From positions 310,001 through 374,000 of the forward strand of contig NZ_RKMB01000002.1 of assembly GCF_003797765.1 (NCBI RefSeq): a DNA stretch of 64,000 nucleotides, given 5' to 3'. The notes under the pieces are model-generated. The model ran no database searches. It had not been told where the DNA came from and saw only the letters and a list, made by a program, of their open reading frames with translations. Origin of the DNA: Ramlibacter sp. WS9 (lineage in GTDB: Bacteria; Pseudomonadota; Gammaproteobacteria; Burkholderiales; Burkholderiaceae_C). Positions 12,799-21,737 of the stretch are shown here, one piece after another; positions within the stretch are counted from its first letter, which is position 1; each line of letters opens with the position of its first letter. Position numbers and translations under genes: made by a program.

Positions 12799-13788
12799 AT
12801 GAGCTCGAACGAAGTCGTGCGCGAAGCGCAGACGCAAGAGAACTACCAAGCCGGCGCCAAACAAAAGGCCGCCGCCAAGCTGTCCCGCATCCCGGTGAAG
12901 GTCGAGCAGGCCGAAGTGCTGAAGAAGCCCGAGTGGATCCGCGTAAAGGCCGGCTCGCCGACCACCCGCTTCTACGAGATCAAGGAGATCCTGCGCGAGG
13001 CCAAGCTGAACACGGTGTGCGAGGAAGCCTCCTGCCCGAACATCGGCGAATGCTTCGGCAAGGGCACGGCCACGTTCATGATCATGGGCGACAAGTGCAC
13101 GCGCCGCTGCCCGTTCTGCGACGTCGGCCACGGCCGGCCCGATCCGCTGGACGTGAACGAGCCGGACAACCTCGCCAAGACCATCGCCCGGTTGAAGCTG
13201 AAGTACGTGGTGATTACCTCGGTGGACCGTGACGACCTGCGCGACGGCGGCGCAGGCCACTTCGTCGAATGCATCCGCAAGACCCGCGAGCTCTCGCCCG
13301 GCACCACCATCGAGGTGCTGGTGCCGGACTTCCGCGGCCGTGACGACCGCGCGCTGGAAATCCTCAAGGCCGCGCCGCCGGACGTGATGAACCACAACCT
13401 GGAAACGATTCCGCGCCTGTACCGCGAAGCGCGCCCAGGTTCGGACTACGCTTTCAGCCTGAACCTGCTCAAGAAGTTCAAGGCATTGCACCCCAATGTG
13501 CCGACCAAGAGCGGCATCATGGTCGGCCTGGGCGAGACGGACGATGAGATCCTGCAGGTCATGCGCGACATGCGCGAGCACAACATCGACATGCTGACCA
13601 TTGGCCAGTACCTTGCGCCATCCACGTCGCATTTGCCCGTGCGCCGCTACGTGCACCCCGACACCTTCAAGATGTTCGAGGCCAAGGCGCACGAGATGGG
13701 TTTCTCGCACGCCGCCGTCGGCGCGATGGTGCGTTCCAGCTACCACGCCGACGAGCAAGCCCACGCCGCGGGCGTCGCCAACACCTGA
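12799..13788 (+). CDS. lipA: Lipoyl synthase (radical SAM)
   Basis: 329 residues. Two iron-sulfur cluster motifs are visible: the auxiliary cluster C74-x4-C79-x5-C85 and the radical-SAM cluster C100-x3-C104-x2-C107. RSSYHAD near the end holds the serine that also ligates the auxiliary cluster. It inserts the two sulfurs into the octanoyl group placed by LipB. The N-terminal 40 residues are a charged, Gln/Ala-rich extension common in Burkholderiales. Confidence 0.97.
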   Translation: MSSNEVVREAQTQENYQAGAKQKAAAKLSRIPVKVEQAEVLKKPEWIRVKAGSPTTRFYEIKEILREAKLNTVCEEASCPNIGECFGKGTATFMIMGDKCTRRCPFCDVGHGRPDPLDVNEPDNLAKTIARLKLKYVVITSVDRDDLRDGGAGHFVECIRKTRELSPGTTIEVLVPDFRGRDDRALEILKAAPPDVMNHNLETIPRLYREARPGSDYAFSLNLLKKFKALHPNVPTKSGIMVGLGETDDEILQVMRDMREHNIDMLTIGQYLAPSTSHLPVRRYVHPDTFKMFEAKAHEMGFSHAAVGAMVRSSYHADEQAHAAGVANT

Positions 13789-13790
13789 TC

Positions 13791-14477
13791 ATGGACACGG
13801 CGCGCAGCCTGTTGTCGTTGCGCACCTATGGCGCGTCGCACGGCAGCCATGCGCACGATCACTTCCAGGCACTGGTCGGCGTGGACGGCGTGCTTGAACT
13901 CGAGATCGAAGGACGTGGCTTGCGCATCGCCAAGGGCGACGCCTTCCTGGTGAGTCCGGGCGAGCGCCACGATTTCGAGGCGCGCGGCGGCAGCCGCTGC
14001 CTGGTGCTCGACACCGATTTGCCCCTGTGGTCGGGATGCCGCACACGGCCGGAACGTCCGCAAACCTTCAGGCCGCTGGCGCAATATCTGGCGCAAGCGC
14101 TTGCGCAGGATCAACCGCTTGCCGCCCTTCATGGGCCTGCGTTGCTGCTGGAAGCCTGGCGGCCGGCCGGCGCGGAGCCGCGCGCACGACGCCCGATCGA
14201 CTGGAACAAGCTTGCAGAGTGGGCGCAGGTGCATATGCGCCAACCGGTGACGGTCGCCGACCTGGCGAACCAAGTGTTCCTGAGCGCCAGCCAGCTCACG
14301 CAGCGTTGCCATGAGATGCACGGCATGGCGCCGATGCATTGGCTGCGCACGCAGCGCCTGGCTCACGCGCGGCAATTGCGTGACAGCGGCCTGGCCGTTG
14401 CGGAGGTCGCGCGCCGCACGGGTTACCGCTCGCCTTCGGCGCTGACCGCGGCGCTGCGCCGCTTCTTGCCGCACTGA
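13791..14477 (+). CDS. AraC family transcriptional regulator
   Basis: 228 residues. The N-terminal half (about 15-85) is a small cupin-like sensor domain (HAHDHFQALVGVDG, LVSPGERHDF). The C-terminal 100 residues form the double helix-turn-helix: VADLANQVFLSASQLTQRC and VAEVARRTGYRSPSALTAALRRF. Its ligand is unknown. It starts two bases after lipA but is probably tied to the DMT exporter 61 bases downstream, a common AraC-EamA pairing. Confidence 0.88.
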   Translation: MDTARSLLSLRTYGASHGSHAHDHFQALVGVDGVLELEIEGRGLRIAKGDAFLVSPGERHDFEARGGSRCLVLDTDLPLWSGCRTRPERPQTFRPLAQYLAQALAQDQPLAALHGPALLLEAWRPAGAEPRARRPIDWNKLAEWAQVHMRQPVTVADLANQVFLSASQLTQRCHEMHGMAPMHWLRTQRLAHARQLRDSGLAVAEVARRTGYRSPSALTAALRRFLPH

Positions 14478-14538
14478 CGCGCGTTGCGCGACGACGCGCC
14501 GCTGTCCCGCGACGACCGCAAGCCCTAAGCTTGCTTCC

Positions 14539-15360
14539 ATGCATCCGCACCTCCACGCGCTCGGCGCGATCGCCCTGTGGGCCACGCTGGCGTCGCTCGG
14601 CGTCTGGCTGCGCCACGTGCCGCCCTTCCTGCTGACCGGCCTCGCCCTGGTCATCGGCAGCATCCCCTCCTGGCCGCTGGCTCGCCAGTGGAAGGTGCCG
14701 GCGTCGACCTTGGCGCTCGGCGTCTACGGCCTGTTCGGCTTCCACTTCCTGCTGTTCATCGCGCTGCGGCATGCGCCTGCGGTGGAAGCGAACCTGGTCA
14801 ATTACCTGTGGCCGCTGCTCATCGTCGTGCTGGCGCCGGCGCTACTGCCCGGGATGCGTTTGCGCGCCGTGCACGTCATCGCGGCGATCACCGGTTTTGC
14901 CGGCGCTGCCCTCGCAATCCTGGGCGCCGGGGCGGGGACGGGCGGCGGCTGGGCCTGGGGCTACCTGCCCGCCCTGGGCTCGGCCTTCATCTGGGCCACC
15001 TATTCGTTGCTGACGCGTCGCGTTGCAGCCTTCCCGACGGCGGCGATCGGCCTGTTCGGCCTGGTGTCCGGGCTGCTCTCGCTGTTGTGCCACTGGTTGC
15101 TGGAGCCCAGCATCACGCTGCAAACACGCGACTGGCTGCTGATCGCGGCCATGGGACTGGGCCCATTGGGCGCGGCCTTCTTCCTCTGGGACAAGGCGCT
15201 CAAGCGCGGCGACCCGCGGCAGATCGGCATCCTGAGCTACGTCACACCGCTGGCGTCCACCGCGTTGCTGATGCTGGCCAGTGGCAGCCCGCTCACAGCC
15301 AGCATTGCGGCCGCCGCGCTGCTGATCATCGGCGCCGCCGTGATGGGAACGCGGACCTAG
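14539..15360 (+). CDS. DMT superfamily (EamA) exporter, YddG-like
   Basis: 273 residues with about ten hydrophobic segments in two repeated EamA halves. The NYLWPLLIVV segment (about 93-102) resembles the NYLWP signature of the YddG aromatic-amino-acid exporters, so an amino-acid export role is possible but not shown. The stop TAG is directly abutted by the ptsI stop on the other strand, leaving no spacer. Confidence 0.8.
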   Translation: MHPHLHALGAIALWATLASLGVWLRHVPPFLLTGLALVIGSIPSWPLARQWKVPASTLALGVYGLFGFHFLLFIALRHAPAVEANLVNYLWPLLIVVLAPALLPGMRLRAVHVIAAITGFAGAALAILGAGAGTGGGWAWGYLPALGSAFIWATYSLLTRRVAAFPTAAIGLFGLVSGLLSLLCHWLLEPSITLQTRDWLLIAAMGLGPLGAAFFLWDKALKRGDPRQIGILSYVTPLASTALLMLASGSPLTASIAAAALLIIGAAVMGTRT

Positions 15361-17130
15361 TTAGCCTGCCATCAAGGCGGCCGGGTCCTCGGCGTCGAGC
15401 ATCTGCTGCGCCCATGGCGCGAGCCGTGCTGTATCCGCGCGCAGCACCTCCTGCTTGACGGCGAGGATTTGTGCCGGGTGCATCGAGAAGCTGCGCAGCC
15501 CCAGGCCCAGCAGCAATCGTGTGAGTGTGGTGTCGCCCGCCATTTCTCCGCAAACGCTCACGCCCTTGCCTTGCGCATGGCATTCGCGAATCGTCTCGGC
15601 CACCAGCCGCAACACAGCCGGATGGAGCGGGTCATACAGATGCGCCACCGATTCGTCGGCGCGGTCAATTGCCAACGTGTACTGGATCAGGTCGTTGGTG
15701 CCGATCGACAGGAAGTCGAAGTACTTGAGGAAAATCTTCAGCGTCAATGCCGCTGCGGGGATTTCGATCATCGCGCCCAGCTTGACTGGCCCGTAGGCGA
15801 CGCCGCGGTTGTCCAGCTCGGCGCGGGCGAAGTCGATCAGCGACAAGGTCTGGCGAATCTCGCTCGCATGCGCCAGCATCGGGATCAGCATGTTGACCTG
15901 GCCGTGCGCCGCCGCGCGCAGGATGGCGCGCAGCTGGGTAAGGAACATCGCCGGGTCCGCCAAACTCCAGCGGATGGCCCGCAAGCCCAGCGCCGGATTG
16001 AGGTGGGCCTCGTCGCGCACCGAGTCGTCCAGCGGCTTGTCGGCGCCCACGTCGACGGTTCGAATCGTCACGGGCAATCCTTCCATGCCTTCCACCGCGC
16101 GGCGGTAGGCCTGGTACTGCTCTTCCTCATCGGGCAGGTCACCGCGGCGGCCCATGAACAGGAACTCACTGCGGAACAGGCCGACACCGACGGCGCCCGC
16201 CTTCAATGCGGTCGGAGCATCTTCGGGCAGTTCGATATTGGCCAGCAGCTCGATCTTCTGGCCGTCCATCGTCACCGCGGGCGTGTGGCGCAGGCGCGAG
16301 AGCCGCCCGCGTTCGAGTTCGCCCTGGCGCTGCTTGAAGCCGTACTCGGCGAGGATGATCGGCGACGGGTCCACGATCATCACGCCCGCGTCGCCGTCGA
16401 TGATGATCCAGTCGTCCTGCCGCACCAGTGCACTGGCGCTGCGCGCGCCGACCACCGCCGGAATGTCCATGCTGCGCGCGACGATGGCGGTGTGGGAATT
16501 GCGCCCGCCGACGTCGGTGACGAAGCCCGCGAACACGCTCTGCTTGAACTGGAGCATGTCGGCCGGCGAGAGGTCGTGCGCAATCATCACGAGCGGCACG
16601 TCCATGCTGTCGTCGAGCAGCAGGTCCTGCTGGGTCTTGCGGCGCGAGCCCGCGCTGGGCGGCGCGACCGGCGAGGCGACACCCTTCATGTAGCGCAGGA
16701 TGCGTTCGGCCACCTGCTCCAGGTCGGCCTTGCGGCCTCGCAGGTAGTCGTCCTCCATGTCGTCGAACTGGCGCGAGATCACCTCGAGCTGCGTCGTCAG
16801 CGCCCACTCGGCGTTGTACAGGCGGTCGGTGATCCAGTGCTTGACGCCGTTGATCAGTTCCTCGTCTTCCAGCAGCATCAGGTGCACGTCGAGCAGCGCC
16901 GACAGTTCCTGCGGCGCCTCCTTCGGGCCCATCAGGCTGATGGTCTGCTGCAGCCGGTGGATCTCTTCGACCACGGCATTGCGACCGGCACGCACGCGCG
17001 CGATCTCCTCATCGGCCTGGCCTGCCTCGATGAAATAGTGGGCGACATCCACCCGGCTGGACGCCATCAGCACGGCGCGCCCGATGGCGATGCCGCGGGC
17101 GACAGCCAGGCCATGGACCGAAAATGTCAT
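15361..17130 (-). CDS. ptsI: PTS enzyme I (PEP-protein phosphotransferase)
   Basis: 589 residues from the ATG at 17130 (AAGGGA upstream); a GTG at 17151 would overlap ptsH and adds seven residues not seen in homologues. His213 in GGRNSHTAI is the phosphorylated histidine. The C-terminal PEP-binding barrel carries RSEFLFMGR, DVGADKPL and GTNDLIQYTLAIDR, with the CGEMAGD motif near the end. It takes phosphate from PEP to HPr. Only an EIIA of the mannose type is encoded nearby and no sugar EIIB or EIIC, so this looks like a regulatory rather than transporting PTS. Confidence 0.95.
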   Translation of the reverse strand: MTFSVHGLAVARGIAIGRAVLMASSRVDVAHYFIEAGQADEEIARVRAGRNAVVEEIHRLQQTISLMGPKEAPQELSALLDVHLMLLEDEELINGVKHWITDRLYNAEWALTTQLEVISRQFDDMEDDYLRGRKADLEQVAERILRYMKGVASPVAPPSAGSRRKTQQDLLLDDSMDVPLVMIAHDLSPADMLQFKQSVFAGFVTDVGGRNSHTAIVARSMDIPAVVGARSASALVRQDDWIIIDGDAGVMIVDPSPIILAEYGFKQRQGELERGRLSRLRHTPAVTMDGQKIELLANIELPEDAPTALKAGAVGVGLFRSEFLFMGRRGDLPDEEEQYQAYRRAVEGMEGLPVTIRTVDVGADKPLDDSVRDEAHLNPALGLRAIRWSLADPAMFLTQLRAILRAAAHGQVNMLIPMLAHASEIRQTLSLIDFARAELDNRGVAYGPVKLGAMIEIPAAALTLKIFLKYFDFLSIGTNDLIQYTLAIDRADESVAHLYDPLHPAVLRLVAETIRECHAQGKGVSVCGEMAGDTTLTRLLLGLGLRSFSMHPAQILAVKQEVLRADTARLAPWAQQMLDAEDPAALMAG

Positions 17131-17143
17131 GCGCCGCGTCCCT

Positions 17144-17413
17144 TCATTCACCCTCTCCGAACTTGTCGGCGATCAGCGCGAGCAACGCGTCCATCGCCTC
17201 CTGCTCCTTGTCGCCATTGGTTTCGACCGTGATCTCGCTGCCGATGCCGGCGGCCAGCATCATCACGCCCATGATGCTCTTGGCGTTGACGCGCCGGTCG
17301 CCGCGGCTGAGCCAGACCTCGCACGGGTAGCTTCCGGCCAGCTTTGTGAGCTTGGCCGAGGCGCGGGCGTGCAGGCCCAGCTTATTGCTGATGGTCGTGT
17401 TGGTCCTGATCAT
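17144..17413 (-). CDS. ptsH: Phosphocarrier protein HPr
   Basis: 89 residues. His15 in GLHARAS is the site phosphorylated by enzyme I, and Ser46 in KSIMGVM is the position that HPr kinase modifies in species that have it. The start lies 32 bases inside the end of the upstream EIIA gene, an unusually long overlap, and ptsI follows after 13 bases. EIIA, HPr and EI therefore form one translationally linked unit. Confidence 0.96.
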   Translation of the reverse strand: MIRTNTTISNKLGLHARASAKLTKLAGSYPCEVWLSRGDRRVNAKSIMGVMMLAAGIGSEITVETNGDKEQEAMDALLALIADKFGEGE

Positions 17414-17837
17414 TGTTTCTCCGCGCCTGGTTTTGCGGCGCCGTGATAGCTACCTGCATCACGCCCTGGGTGCCGCCGACCACGGCCCGCGACACCAGTG
17501 CATCCAGCAGTTCGTTGCGATAGCTGACGCTGCGCAGCAGCATCGGCAGGTTGACGCCGGTGATGAGGCGCGACTTCACCCCGTCCACCAGCTTTTGCGC
17601 CACATTGCTGGGCGTGGCGCCGAAGATGTCCGTCAGCACCAGCACGCCCTTGACCTGCGGCAGCCGAAACAGCTGGTCCATCGCGATGCGGGCCGTCGCC
17701 AGCGTCTCTTCCGGCGGCAGGTTGGGCTGCACGTCGATGGCGGCCAAGTGGGCGCCGCAATCCGGAAAGACGTGCAGGGCGCACTCCCGCAGCGCATGCG
17801 CCAGCGGCGCGTGGGCGATGATGAGGATCGCGTTCAT
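17382..17837 (-). CDS. PTS EIIA component, mannose family (ManX-like)
   Basis: 151 residues. His9 in ILIIAHAPLA is the expected phosphorylation site, and TDIFGATPSN and KSRLITGVNLPML are family signatures. No EIIB, EIIC or EIID is present, as in other Burkholderiales where this EIIA is thought to be regulatory. The last 17 residues (Gln, Asn, Asp, His-rich) are encoded by the region shared with ptsH. Its ATG overlaps the MFS stop (ATGA). Confidence 0.92.
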   Translation of the reverse strand: MNAILIIAHAPLAHALRECALHVFPDCGAHLAAIDVQPNLPPEETLATARIAMDQLFRLPQVKGVLVLTDIFGATPSNVAQKLVDGVKSRLITGVNLPMLLRSVSYRNELLDALVSRAVVGGTQGVMQVAITAPQNQARRNNDQDQHDHQQ

Positions 17838-19132
17838 TGAGGGGAATTATCCTTTGCAAGCATGAAGTACCCATAGGACATAACGCTGCAGCAGAAGAAT
17901 ACGGCCATCGCCGAGCGGAAAGACGCCACCTGCCCCAGGCCAACGGCGGCGAAACCGTCGACCAAAAGGCCGATGCCCCACTGGATCACGAACACGCCAG
18001 CGAAGATCACGAGGTTGTAGGCAGACAGGGCCCGGCCCGCGGCGGCCGGCGGAAATGCCATGCCCACCGCCGGCTGGGCCAGCGACACGAACGTGGAAGT
18101 CATGCAGAACAGCGCCCAGGCCCAGGCGCCCGCGGCCGGCCCCGCTATGATAATGCTAGCAAGCACGGCGAAATTCAGCGGCAGCCCGACCGCGATAAGG
18201 CGTTCCGTGGACAAGCCTTTGCGTGCCAGCCAGGGATTGACCATCCCCCAGCCCCAGAAGGTGCACAGCATGCAGATGTTGATGATGAACAGGCCGCCCG
18301 CCGCCTCCAGCGGCGCGTAACCCGAGACGCGCACCAGCCAGGGGCCTGCCCAAAGGGTCTGCATCGCGAGCAGCCCGCCGTAGGTGAAGAAGCCGATCGG
18401 CGCCATCCGCCGGAAATAGGGATGCTTCCAGACTTCGGAATAGCCACGGCGCGGCGCGCCCGCGGCGGGTGCCGTGACTTCCCAAGCCGGCACTTTCCAG
18501 GCGATCACCGCCATGGCGACAGCGATCGCCGCGGCGAGGCCCCAAAACAGCGGCCGCCAACCGAACACGGGCATCAGCCACTGCACCGGCAGCGTCGAGG
18601 CGACCATGCCGAAGGAGCCTGTCATCAGCATCCACGAATTGGCCCGGAGCTGGGACGCCGGTTCGAGCCATCGCCGAAACCCGGTCAAGGGCGCCATCAG
18701 GCAGGCGCTCACGCCGACGCCGCACAGCATGCGCGCCGCCAGCAGGCCCGAAAAACTCGTTGCCGCCGAAAACGCCAGGCACCCCGCCAAGGCGACCAGC
18801 AGGAAACTGAGGATGACCTTCTTCGGGCCATGACGGTCCAGCCAAGTGCCTAGCGGCAATTGGGTCGCTGCGAAGCCAAGGAAGTAGCCGCCCGCCAAAA
18901 GGCCCAGGTCGCGCGCGTTCAACTCGAACTCGCGCGTCAGTGTCGGCGACAGCGTGGCCGTGATGGCTCGCAATAGGGCCGAGAAGAAATACGCGAACGC
19001 AAAGGCCAGGAAAACGACGATGGCCGTGCGGCGCGACAAGACGTTGAAGGTTGCCCCCACGCTTGCCACTGCGTGTGCTGCGCTGCCCCCCGAGGGGGCC
19101 TTCGCGTCTTCGGGCGGCCGTGCGCCGCTCAC
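17834..19132 (-). CDS. MFS transporter
   Basis: About 430 residues with 12 predicted membrane helices. LDRHGPKKVI between helices 2 and 3 is the MFS loop motif. I place the start at GTG 19132, which overlaps the lipoprotein stop (GTGA) and has GAGG five bases upstream. The first 20 residues then derive from a stretch resembling the dispersed intergenic repeat; later GTG codons at 19069 or 19060 lack a ribosome site but would avoid it. Substrate unknown. The stop overlaps the EIIA start. Confidence 0.8.
   Translation of the reverse strand: MSGARPPEDAKAPSGGSAAHAVASVGATFNVLSRRTAIVVFLAFAFAYFFSALLRAITATLSPTLTREFELNARDLGLLAGGYFLGFAATQLPLGTWLDRHGPKKVILSFLLVALAGCLAFSAATSFSGLLAARMLCGVGVSACLMAPLTGFRRWLEPASQLRANSWMLMTGSFGMVASTLPVQWLMPVFGWRPLFWGLAAAIAVAMAVIAWKVPAWEVTAPAAGAPRRGYSEVWKHPYFRRMAPIGFFTYGGLLAMQTLWAGPWLVRVSGYAPLEAAGGLFIINICMLCTFWGWGMVNPWLARKGLSTERLIAVGLPLNFAVLASIIIAGPAAGAWAWALFCMTSTFVSLAQPAVGMAFPPAAAGRALSAYNLVIFAGVFVIQWGIGLLVDGFAAVGLGQVASFRSAMAVFFCCSVMSYGYFMLAKDNSPQ
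19065..19128. repeat. Repeat-like GC palindromic segment at the start of the MFS gene
   Basis: Contains GCTGCCCCCCGAGGGGGCC and TCTTCGGGCGG, which resemble the CCCCCTTGAGGGGG and CTTCGGGGG blocks of the dispersed repeat. Shorter and more diverged than copies A to C. Confidence 0.45.
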
Positions 19133-19650
19133 TCCAACCTCAGCCCCGAAAAGAAGACTTCCGCGATCTCGGGCTTGAGCTCGTTGCTGTAGATCACCGC
19201 CTGGAACACATGGCTGCCCCGCGCGAAGTAAGCGGCATGGCTCTCGACCTTGCTGCCGTCCGCGCGCTTCCCGCTCGCGACAACCTGCAGCGACTGGCGC
19301 AGGTCCAGCGCGCCGGGCGGCCGAAACGCGACTTCCTGCGCCGCTTCGCTTTTGAGGTTCAACAAGGTGGCCGTTTTCCACTGGGCCAGCACTTCTCCCA
19401 ATCGGGCGGGGTCGCCGATATCGGCATGCAGCACCGCGAAGGTGGCTCCTCCGGTGTCGCAGCCCAGCACCTCCAGGCTTACCTCGCGGCCGGCCATGGG
19501 CACGGTGCGGGCGCCCTTGTCGGGCTTGCACGGGAGCATCGCCTTCAGCGGCGTCGGCTCGACCCGGAGTTCGCGCCAATTGAACGTGGGAGAGCAAGCG
19601 GCCAGGGTGGCTGCGCTGACGAGGAACAGCGCGGCGAGTGTTCGGGGCAT
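19129..19650 (-). CDS. Hypothetical lipoprotein
   Basis: 173 residues. The signal peptide ends in a lipobox (ATLAAC, Cys19), so a lipid-anchored periplasmic protein is predicted. The rest is a compact domain with two conserved-looking cysteines (CKPDKG and LGCDTG) and no family I recognise. The stop overlaps the GTG of the MFS transporter. Only 39 bases separate its ATG from the divergent CoA-transferase ATG. Confidence 0.75.
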   Translation of the reverse strand: MPRTLAALFLVSAATLAACSPTFNWRELRVEPTPLKAMLPCKPDKGARTVPMAGREVSLEVLGCDTGGATFAVLHADIGDPARLGEVLAQWKTATLLNLKSEAAQEVAFRPPGALDLRQSLQVVASGKRADGSKVESHAAYFARGSHVFQAVIYSNELKPEIAEVFFSGLRLE

Positions 19651-19689
19651 GATGGGATTATCCTGTCACGACCCAACGCCGCAGTCTCC

Positions 19690-20925
19690 ATGAATTCACT
19701 TGACGGAATCCGTGTCCTCGATCTTTCCCGCGTGCTCGCGGGCCCCTGGTGCACACAAACGCTGGCGGATCTCGGCGCCGACGTGATCAAGATCGAGCGG
19801 CCCGGCAGCGGCGACGACACGCGCACCTGGGGACCGCCTTTCCTGAAAGATTCGACCGGCGCCGACACGGCCGAGGCAGCCTATTACCTGGGGACCAACC
19901 GCAACAAACGCTCGGTCACCTGCGACATCGCGCAGCCCGAAGGACAGGCACTCATTCGCGAACTGGCTGCGCAGTGCAACGTGTTCGTCGAAAACTTCAA
20001 GGTCGGCGACATGGCCCGCTATGGGCTCGACTACGCGTCGCTGCGTGGCGCGAACCCCAGGCTCGTCTATTGCAGCGTGACCGGGTTCGGCCAGACCGGG
20101 CCGTACCGGGAGCGCGCCGGCTACGACTACGCGATCCAGGGCATGGGCGGCCTGATGAGCATCACCGGCGAGCGCGACGACATCGGTGGCGGCCCGCAGA
20201 AAGTCGGTGTGGCCGTGGCCGACCTGTTCACCGGGATGTACGCGACGGTCGCCATCCTCGCGGCGCTGCGCCATGCGGAGAAGACCGGCGAAGGCCAGCA
20301 CGTCGACATGGCGCTGCTCGACACGCAGGTCGCGATGCTGGCCAACCTGGGCGCCAACTACCTGGTCAGCGGCAAGGTGCCTGGCCGCGCCGGCAATGCG
20401 CACCAGAACATCGTGCCCTACCAGGTGTTCGAGGTGGCGCCCGGTGCTGGCGGCCAGAAGGATCACCTGATCCTGGCGGTGGGCAACGACAGCCAGTACG
20501 CGAAGTTCTGCCAGGTCGCGGGCCGGCCGGAGCTGGCAAGCGATGCGCGCTTCAGCAAGAACCAGGACCGCGTGCGCAGCCGCGATGTGCTCGTGCCCAT
20601 GCTGGAAGCCGTCATGCTCACGCGCACCAAAGCCGACTGGCTGGCCGCGCTGGAGGCGGCCAAGGTACCCTGCGGCGCGATCAACAACCTCGCCGAGGTG
20701 TTTGCCGATCCGCATGTGGCGGAGCGCGGCATGGTGACGCCGTGGAATCATCCGTTCCGGCCGGACTTGCAGCTGGTGTCCAGTCCGATCAAGTTGAGCG
20801 CCACCCCAGTGCGCACGGACTTGCCGCCGCCACTGCTGGGACAGCACACGGAAGAAGTGCTGCGCGAGCTGCTTCGGTGCGATGATGACCGTGTGCGGCA
20901 ACTGCGAAACGGCAAGGTGATCTGA
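19690..20925 (+). CDS. CaiB/BaiF family CoA-transferase
   Basis: 411 residues from the ATG at 19690; the open frame extends upstream into an antisense region and that part is not coding. LDLSRVLAGPWCTQTLADLGADVIKIE (in parts LDLSRVLAGP and LADLGADVIKIE) opens the protein as in formyl-CoA transferase and related class III enzymes. The central DLFTGMYATVAILAAL contains the catalytic aspartate region. It would exchange CoA between acyl-CoA and a free acid; the substrate cannot be read from sequence. A hydrolase starts one base after the stop. Confidence 0.92.
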   Translation: MNSLDGIRVLDLSRVLAGPWCTQTLADLGADVIKIERPGSGDDTRTWGPPFLKDSTGADTAEAAYYLGTNRNKRSVTCDIAQPEGQALIRELAAQCNVFVENFKVGDMARYGLDYASLRGANPRLVYCSVTGFGQTGPYRERAGYDYAIQGMGGLMSITGERDDIGGGPQKVGVAVADLFTGMYATVAILAALRHAEKTGEGQHVDMALLDTQVAMLANLGANYLVSGKVPGRAGNAHQNIVPYQVFEVAPGAGGQKDHLILAVGNDSQYAKFCQVAGRPELASDARFSKNQDRVRSRDVLVPMLEAVMLTRTKADWLAALEAAKVPCGAINNLAEVFADPHVAERGMVTPWNHPFRPDLQLVSSPIKLSATPVRTDLPPPLLGQHTEEVLRELLRCDDDRVRQLRNGKVI

Positions 20926-20926
20926 A

Positions 20927-21682
20927 ATGGCCCAATTCGTCCTGGTTCATGGCGCATGGCATGGCGGCTGGTGCTGGCGTGACGTGGTGCAGCAGCTCAC
21001 GGCGGCGGGCCACCGCGTCTACGCGCCGACGCTCACAGGCCTCGGCGAGCGTGCGCACCTCATGTCGCCCGCGATCACGCTGGAGACGCACATTGCGGAC
21101 GTACGAGGCGTCATCGAGATGGAGGAGCTCGACGACGTGGTGCTGGCCGTGCATTCGTATGCCGGCATGATCGGAACGGCCATCGCCGACCGGTTGCCGC
21201 AACGCTTGCGCCACCTGGTCTATGTGGACGCGGTCGTGCCGAAACGCGGCGAGAGCTGGAGCAGCACACACGCCAGTGCCACACGTGAAGCGCGGCTGGC
21301 GGCGGCGCAGGCGTCCCCCGACTACAGCTTTCCGCCGCCCGATCCGACGGTGTACGGCCTGAAGGACTCTCAGCGCCAATGGGCCATGCGCCGGCAGACT
21401 CCGCATCCCGGCCACACCTACCAGGCGCCATTGGACTTCGACCCTGCGCGGGTCGCGGCCGTGCCGCGCACTTTCGTGAGCTGCACCCAGCCCGCGCTGG
21501 CCACGATCGATGCGATCAGGCCGCGGGTTGTCGATCCCGGCTTCTGGGACGGCGCCTGGCTCGGCGGTGGGGGCTCACGCTTCGTGGAGCTGCCAACCGG
21601 ACACGATCCCATGATCAGCCTGCCGGTGCTGTTGACGCGCATCCTGCTGGATTGCCTCGCCCCGGTGGAAGGCCGCAGCTGA
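20927..21682 (+). CDS. Alpha/beta hydrolase, esterase-like
   Basis: 251 residues. HGAWHGGWCW (9-18) is the oxyanion-loop signature of plant methyl-esterase-like and bacterial salicylate-type esterases. Ser77 in VHSYAG is the nucleophile and the histidine in PTGHDP near the C-terminus completes the triad. It begins one base after the CoA-transferase stop, so the two are co-translated. Substrate unknown. Confidence 0.87.
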   Translation: MAQFVLVHGAWHGGWCWRDVVQQLTAAGHRVYAPTLTGLGERAHLMSPAITLETHIADVRGVIEMEELDDVVLAVHSYAGMIGTAIADRLPQRLRHLVYVDAVVPKRGESWSSTHASATREARLAAAQASPDYSFPPPDPTVYGLKDSQRQWAMRRQTPHPGHTYQAPLDFDPARVAAVPRTFVSCTQPALATIDAIRPRVVDPGFWDGAWLGGGGSRFVELPTGHDPMISLPVLLTRILLDCLAPVEGRS

Positions 21683-21737
21683 GCGCGGAAACGGCCGAAG
21701 GCCTAAAATCCAGCCATTCCATGGGAACAGCTGTTCG

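Noticed and set aside
19051..19689. Upstream extension of the CoA-transferase frame
   Set aside because: It runs antisense through the lipoprotein; the family N-terminus begins at 19690.
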